From DASPSR01 sp035498715 (GTDB lineage: Bacteria > Nitrospirota > UBA9217), in assembly GCA_035498715.1 (NCBI GenBank), contig DATJZV010000158.1, forward strand, positions 1 to 64,000: 64,000 nucleotides of DNA. Reading direction: 5' to 3'. Shown here one piece after another: positions 59,390-64,000 of the stretch. The notes below the pieces were generated by a model, which was not told the DNA's origin, did not search any database, and saw only the letters and a program-made list of their open reading frames with translations. The translations under genes were made by a program, and so were the position numbers. Every line of letters begins with the position of its first letter. The stretch's first letter is position 1.

Positions 59390-60646
59390 ATGTATAGAAA
59401 AGACACCCTTTCCAACGGGATGCGGGTCGTATCCGAAACACTGCCAAAATCGCGGTCCGTATCCATCGGCGTGTGGGTGAAGGTGGGATCTCGCCATGAA
59501 CCGCAGGAGATAGGCGGGATATCTCACTTCATCGAGCACCTGTTCTTCAAGGGCACGGAGAAGCGGACCGCCAAAGATATTGCGATCGAAATGGACTCTC
59601 TCGGCGGCGAGATGAATGCATTCACCTCGCAGGAAACGACCACCTATTATGCCAAGGTCGTGGACGAGCACCTGCCGGTGGCCGTCGATATCCTTTCGGA
59701 CATCCTCCTTGGCTCCAAGTTCGACCCTATTGAAATGGAAAAGGAACGCAAGGTAATCCTTGAAGAGATCAAGGGGGTGGAGGACACGCCCGATGACTAT
59801 ATCCACGAGTTCTTCACGAGCACGGTCTGGCCAGACAATCCGTTAGGCCGCCCCATCCTCGGGACAAAAGAGACCATTAGAGCGCTCAAACACCAGGATA
59901 TCATTTCCTACATCGACCATTATTACAGCCCTAAGGAGATCGTGATATCCGTTGCCGGCAATTTCGAACACGCCCGACTGATTGAACTGCTGGATACGAG
60001 CTTCGGAAGGCTCTCGCGGGCAGGCGTTCCCAAGAAAGAGGTGACTCCCGAATTCAGCCATGCCGTGGCGGTGAGGAAGAAACAGCTCGAGCAGGTGCAG
60101 GTCTGTATCGGGTGCAGGGGAATGAATTACATGCATGAAGACCGCTACGTGATCTCGGCGCTCAACACCGTGCTCGGGAACAGCATGAGCTCGCGACTGT
60201 TTCAGGAGGTGCGCGAACAGAACGCCCTCGCTTATTCCATCTATTCCTATGTGACCTCGTACCGCGATACGGGGCTGCTCACGGTGTATGCCGGAACCGA
60301 CCCGACGAACACGCTCGAGGTGCTGCGGCTCGTGACCAGAGAGCTCAAAAAGATCAAGGACGAGGGAATAACGCAGGCGGAAGAGATGCGGGTAAAGAAC
60401 CAGATCAAGGGGAACCTTGTCCTTTCCCTCGAGAGCAGCAACAGCCACATGAGCAGGCTGGCAAGACAAGAGATCTATTTCGGAAAATACATCTCGATCG
60501 ATGATATCATTAGGGGCGTAGAAAAAGTGACCTCGGAGGAAGTCCAGCGGCTTGCCCAGCAACTTTTCACACGGGACAATATCTCCCTCGCGATCCTCGG
60601 TCCCCTGAGCAGGGCTGATGTGCCGGATTCGGTTTTGGAGATATGA
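59390..60646 (+). CDS. M16 (insulinase/processing peptidase-like) zinc peptidase, cytosolic
   Basis: 418 residues without signal peptide. Zinc motif HFIEHLFFKG (HxxEH) near residue 48, the distal Glu region VEDTPDDYIHE, and the C-terminal R-Y-type helper half (FQEVREQNALAYSIYSY). It resembles bacterial processing-peptidase-like proteases (YmxG/PepR type), which degrade short peptides. The ATG directly follows the stop of the EF-G-like gene, so translation is coupled. It is a complete active-type subunit, unlike the protein at 62585. Confidence 0.92.
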   Translation: MYRKDTLSNGMRVVSETLPKSRSVSIGVWVKVGSRHEPQEIGGISHFIEHLFFKGTEKRTAKDIAIEMDSLGGEMNAFTSQETTTYYAKVVDEHLPVAVDILSDILLGSKFDPIEMEKERKVILEEIKGVEDTPDDYIHEFFTSTVWPDNPLGRPILGTKETIRALKHQDIISYIDHYYSPKEIVISVAGNFEHARLIELLDTSFGRLSRAGVPKKEVTPEFSHAVAVRKKQLEQVQVCIGCRGMNYMHEDRYVISALNTVLGNSMSSRLFQEVREQNALAYSIYSYVTSYRDTGLLTVYAGTDPTNTLEVLRLVTRELKKIKDEGITQAEEMRVKNQIKGNLVLSLESSNSHMSRLARQEIYFGKYISIDDIIRGVEKVTSEEVQRLAQQLFTRDNISLAILGPLSRADVPDSVLEI

Positions 60647-60729
60647 TAGTCAAAAGGCAGCGCGCATGGAGTTATTGAGCGCGGTGATGACAAGACAATG
60701 CCCTATGCTCCTGCTTTCGTCAGGAAAAT

Positions 60730-61185
60730 ATGCCCAGCCATCTCGTTGTACACATAACACAGCTCAAAAATTCCGAAGGACTCCCCATCCCGCACTACCA
60801 GACAGAGCACTCTGCAGGTATTGACCTGTATGCAGCTGTTGTCGGCGAGACGGTCATCGAGGCAGGAATGTGGAAACTGGTCCCGACAGGTATCGCGATT
60901 GCTATTCCCGAAGGATATGAAGGACAGGTCCGGCCCCGAAGCGGTCTCGCGCTCAAGCACGGCATAGGCATGCTGAATGGGCCCGGCACCATCGACGCCG
61001 ATTACCGTGGAGAGATCGGTGTCATCCTTTTCAATTTCAGCGCTAAGCCGTTTTCCATTCATCGCGGCGATCGCATTGCCCAGATTGTTTTCGCAAAGAT
61101 AGAGAAGGCGAAGCTCGTGCGGGTGGATGTGCTTTCCGAGACCGCGAGGGGTAAGGGAGGGTTCGGACACACGGGAGAGAGATAA
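60730..61185 (+). CDS. dut: dUTP diphosphatase
   Basis: 151 residues, a standard trimeric dUTPase. All five motifs are visible: HSAGIDLYA (motif 1), VRPRSGLALKHGI (2), GTIDADYRGEI (3), RIAQIVFAK (4) and RGKGGFGHTG (5). It hydrolyses dUTP, keeping uracil out of DNA and supplying dUMP. AGGA is upstream of the ATG, which lies 83 nt after the M16 gene. Confidence 0.96.
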   Translation: MPSHLVVHITQLKNSEGLPIPHYQTEHSAGIDLYAAVVGETVIEAGMWKLVPTGIAIAIPEGYEGQVRPRSGLALKHGIGMLNGPGTIDADYRGEIGVILFNFSAKPFSIHRGDRIAQIVFAKIEKAKLVRVDVLSETARGKGGFGHTGER

Positions 61186-61226
61186 GGCAAATTCAAAGTC
61201 CAAAAGTAAAGGTTGGTGAATTGATC

Positions 61227-62546
61227 ATGGAATATGTAAAATCAGTCATACTGCTTTTCCTGTATACGGTATTCGTTGTAACGCCTGCCCTGGGGCAGGA
61301 CATGAAAGTTACCGAAAAGGTTCTTCCGAACGGACTCAAGGTGCTGCTCAAGGAAGAGCATAAGGCGCCGGTAATCACGTTCCAGATCTGGTACAAGGTC
61401 GGTTCACGGAACGAAAAGCTCGGGACGACCGGCATGTCGCACCTGCTTGAGCACATGATGTTCAAGGGAACAAAAAAGTACGGGCCCAAGACCTTTTCCC
61501 AAACCGTGATGCGGAACGGAGGAAATGACAACGCATTCACCGGCAAGGACTATACCGCCTATTTCGAGAACTTTGCAGCAGATCGTATCGGTATCTCGCT
61601 CGATCTCGAGTCAGATCGCATGCAGAACCTGCTCATCGATCCCAAGGAGTTCCTGTCCGAACGAGAGGTGGTTAAGGAAGAGCGCCGCATGAGGACGGAT
61701 GACGACCCGACATCGACTATGGTGGAAGAGATGACGGCAGCCGCGTTCATCGCCCATCCCTATGAGTGGCCGGTGATCGGCTGGATGGCGGACATCAATA
61801 ACATTACCCGCGACGACCTCTATAATCACTATCATACGTACTACGCACCGAACAATGCAACCATCGTTATGGTCGGTGATTTTGATACGAAGGCGATTCT
61901 CCCTCAAATAGAAAAGTATTTCGGTTCCATTCCGCGCGGACCAGATGTACCCAGGGTCGCTGCGGTCGAGCCCAGACAACTGGGTGAACGCAGGATTATT
62001 GTTAAGAAGCAGGCAGAGCTTCCGGCTGTTTTTGCCGGTTACCATACGCCTGATCTTAAGGACAAGGACTCCTATGCCCTTGAGGCCCTGCAGGGCATCC
62101 TCTCATCAGGCAAGAGTTCCCGCTTGTACAAGTCGCTCGTATACGAAAAACAGCTCGCGCTCTACGCCGGAGGTGATTACGACAACATTGCAAACGACCC
62201 GAATCTGTTCTACGTCTATGCCGGCGTGATGCCTGGAAAGACCACAGAGGAGGTGGAGAAAGCGCTCTATGCCGAGATCGAAAAGCTCAAGACAACGCCG
62301 GTTACCGACGAAGAGCTCCAGAAGGCAAAGAACCAGATTGAAGCTGGCTTCATCATGGGGCAGGATTCGGTATTCTACCAGGCAATGCTTCTCGGTCAGT
62401 ATGAGACCGTCGCGAACTGGAAGCTTCTCGAGAAATACCTGGAGAATATCCGCGCGGTCACCAAGGAAGATATTCAGCGCGTGGCAAAAGAATATTTCTC
62501 AGAGGACAATAGGACGGTAGGGATACTGGTGCCAACAAAGAATTAA
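61227..62546 (+). CDS. Secreted M16 zinc peptidase, active subunit
   Basis: 439 residues with a signal peptide (about 1-24, ending PALGQ). Zinc motif HLLEHMMFKGT (HxxEH) with the distal ligand region EERRMRTDDDPTS, then the second half with SSGKSSRLYKSLVYEKQLA. It is followed 38 nt later by a second M16 gene lacking the zinc motif. Such active/inactive pairs form heterodimeric periplasmic M16B peptidases. The start could also be TTG 61221; ATG 61227 gives the signal peptide. Confidence 0.92.
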   Translation: MEYVKSVILLFLYTVFVVTPALGQDMKVTEKVLPNGLKVLLKEEHKAPVITFQIWYKVGSRNEKLGTTGMSHLLEHMMFKGTKKYGPKTFSQTVMRNGGNDNAFTGKDYTAYFENFAADRIGISLDLESDRMQNLLIDPKEFLSEREVVKEERRMRTDDDPTSTMVEEMTAAAFIAHPYEWPVIGWMADINNITRDDLYNHYHTYYAPNNATIVMVGDFDTKAILPQIEKYFGSIPRGPDVPRVAAVEPRQLGERRIIVKKQAELPAVFAGYHTPDLKDKDSYALEALQGILSSGKSSRLYKSLVYEKQLALYAGGDYDNIANDPNLFYVYAGVMPGKTTEEVEKALYAEIEKLKTTPVTDEELQKAKNQIEAGFIMGQDSVFYQAMLLGQYETVANWKLLEKYLENIRAVTKEDIQRVAKEYFSEDNRTVGILVPTKN

Positions 62547-62584
62547 CGATTGCAAATTTAACAATGAGAACGCGAGGCGAAAAA

Positions 62585-63919
62585 ATGAAGCTTACAAGGT
62601 ACACACTTCTTATTATACTGACGGTGGTTTGTCAGTTCTCCCAAAAAGCATCAGCCGCCGAGCTGATCGGCAAGCGCATCTCGCTCGAAAACGGCATGGT
62701 CCTGTTACTCTCTGAGAAGCATGACATCCCAATGGTCATGGTGAACATGGCGATCAAGGCAGGGAGCACAGCGGAACCCGAGGACAAGCCCGGCATTGCA
62801 TCGATCACTGCGTCGCTGCTCATGCAGGGTACATCAAAAAGGCCGGCCGGCAGGATCAACAGCGAGATCGACTTCATCGGTGGGTCGCTCTCCGTATCCG
62901 GGGGAAACGACTTCGCCTCGGCAAGCCTGCGGGTTCTCAAGAAAGACTTACGAACGGGCCTTGACCTGCTCTCCGATGTCCTCATGAACCCCGTTTTCGA
63001 CCAGAAAGAGATCGACCGCAAGGTCAAGGAAATCCTTGCTGAGATCCAGCGGCAAAAAGAAGATCCGGACAATGTTGCTGGTGAGGCATTCACGAAAGCG
63101 GTGTACGGCAGACATGCGTATGGGAGGACGAGCGACGACGTGGCTGCCTATCTGCCAAAGCTTACGCGGCAGGACGTCGTAAATTTCTATTCGGAGCGTT
63201 ACAGCCCGAACAGCATTATCATTGCCGTTGTCGGGGACGTGAACGAAAAAGAAATAATTGGTCTTCTCCAGGAATACTTCAAGGGATGGAAGCGGAGCGA
63301 TCAGCCTCTTCCTGCTTCCATTCCGCCGTTGGTGATAGAGAAAACCGTTGTACGGAAGATCGACAAGAACATTACCCAAGCGAATATCGAATTAGGCAAT
63401 ATCGGTATCAGCAGGGAAAACCCCGATTATTACGCCGTGATTGTCATGAACTACATACTCGGCGGAGGTGGTTTTTCTTCCCGGCTTATGGATAATATCC
63501 GGGACAACAAAGGGTTGGCATATGACGTGCATAGCGTATTTTCGGCGCAGAAAGAATCGGGAGCATTCTCGGTCAGCATCCGGACGAAGAACGAGTCCGC
63601 GAACGAAGTGATTGCCGAGACGCTGAAGGAAATCCGGAAGATACAGGCGGAGCCTGTATCCGATAAGGAACTTGCCGATGCCAAGGCATACTTAACGGGA
63701 AGTTTTCCATTGAAGATGGACACATCCGCGAAGATCGCCGGGATGCTGACGTTCATCGAGATCTATAACCTCGGTCTCGATTATCCCCAGAAGTATTCTG
63801 CGATGATAAACGCCGTGACCAGAGAGGATATCAAACGGGTAGCGCAGAAGTACCTTCATCCCGACAGTTTGGTTATCGTGGTAGTTGCAAACCTGGAAAA
63901 GGCGAAGTTGAACTATTGA
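62585..63919 (+). CDS. Secreted M16-family subunit lacking the zinc motif
   Basis: 444 residues with a signal peptide (about 1-24, ending ASAAE). The place of HxxEH reads GIASITASLLMQGTSKR, so the zinc ligands are absent, while the rest of the M16 fold is kept, including the C-terminal FSSRLMDNIRDNKGLAYDV with Arg and Tyr that complete the partner's active site. It is the non-catalytic half of a heterodimer with the preceding gene. GAGG precedes ATG 62585; an upstream ATG at 62564 is possible. The gene ends 81 bp before the window edge, with no gene seen after it. Confidence 0.9.
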   Translation: MKLTRYTLLIILTVVCQFSQKASAAELIGKRISLENGMVLLLSEKHDIPMVMVNMAIKAGSTAEPEDKPGIASITASLLMQGTSKRPAGRINSEIDFIGGSLSVSGGNDFASASLRVLKKDLRTGLDLLSDVLMNPVFDQKEIDRKVKEILAEIQRQKEDPDNVAGEAFTKAVYGRHAYGRTSDDVAAYLPKLTRQDVVNFYSERYSPNSIIIAVVGDVNEKEIIGLLQEYFKGWKRSDQPLPASIPPLVIEKTVVRKIDKNITQANIELGNIGISRENPDYYAVIVMNYILGGGGFSSRLMDNIRDNKGLAYDVHSVFSAQKESGAFSVSIRTKNESANEVIAETLKEIRKIQAEPVSDKELADAKAYLTGSFPLKMDTSAKIAGMLTFIEIYNLGLDYPQKYSAMINAVTREDIKRVAQKYLHPDSLVIVVVANLEKAKLNY

Positions 63920-64000
63920 GCGGCTGATGCCATGGACGAGTAAACTACAGCCAGGGCGGACAGGAACATACTACTCGGGCCGGGAATGACCGAGATAATA

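Noticed and set aside
1..64000. CRISPR arrays, rRNA genes, further tRNAs, replication origin
   Set aside because: No regularly spaced repeats, rRNA-like segments, second cloverleaf or DnaA-box cluster was seen on reading through the window.

Overview
The window is a densely packed bacterial chromosome segment of about 53% GC by eye, with short intergenic gaps and strong Shine-Dalgarno sequences at most genes. The gene set suggests a Gram-negative, probably anaerobic or microaerophilic bacterium of the Nitrospirota or a deltaproteobacterial-type lineage. The pointers are system II cytochrome c maturation (ResB/CcsA), AddAB instead of RecBCD, a LarE-type sulfur transferase, an alaC-hom-thrC-apgM-lysC-cimA block, and an in-frame UGA in a rhodanese. 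This placement is inference; no rRNA is present.

Layout. 1-9085 (minus): a CPBP membrane protease (cut by the edge), a small protein, an HtrA/DegP protease and the AddA/AddB nuclease-helicase. 9117-10315 (plus): ferredoxin, thioredoxin and a TlpA-like lipoprotein, driven by a consensus promoter back to back with the addB promoter. 10461-17960: tRNA-Gly(CCC) followed by what looks like a decayed integrative island. It holds an integrase remnant, a DUF748 protein, a TMTC-like GT-C/TPR membrane protein and a DPM1-like glycosyltransferase, and ends in a 22/23 copy of the tRNA 3' end. 18038-21843: DUF3047 protein and cobUTSC (cobalamin nucleotide-loop assembly). 21861-25239: thiSGEC under a TPP riboswitch with its own terminator. 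25255-28418: M23 peptidase, thiD, rph and a frameshifted UPF0016/GDT1 transporter. 28483-31341: TnpB remnant, a rhodanese with an in-frame TGA followed by a SECIS-like hairpin, an IclR regulator and larE. 31463-36460: purD, purE, DUF89, tsaC, phoH. 36849-40713: CxxC metal-domain protein, resB-ccsA, and a tandem DUF1059 protein. 40739-45533 (minus): peptide-type solute-binding lipoprotein, class I amidotransferase, argF, argD. 45686-56408 (plus): an aspartate-family amino-acid cluster with an embedded sulfur-carrier module. 56502-63919: RseC-like protein, small protein, EF-G paralogue, three M16 peptidases and dut.

How the genes work together. The 45.7-56.4 kb block runs from aspartate (lysC, hom) to threonine (thrC, with ApgM as a candidate homoserine-kinase substitute) and to 2-oxobutyrate/isoleucine via citramalate (cimA). 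Between hom and apgM sits a set that looks like a protein-thiocarboxylate sulfur pathway: TusA-like protein, E1-like adenylyltransferase, Mec+-type JAMM peptidase, CysO-like carrier ending Gly-Gly-Thr-Arg, and a NIL-domain protein. The thrC-family PLP enzyme lies between the peptidase and the carrier. The likely product is homocysteine (or cysteine) made from a carrier thiocarboxylate. ThiS in the thiamin operon also carries a residue after its Gly-Gly, so the JAMM peptidase may serve both.

The strongest candidates for something undescribed are the UGA-containing rhodanese, the sulfur-carrier module inside the aspartate-family operon, and the tRNA-Gly island with its duplicated 75-bp end sequence. 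All calls were made by reading the sequence; no database search was run.
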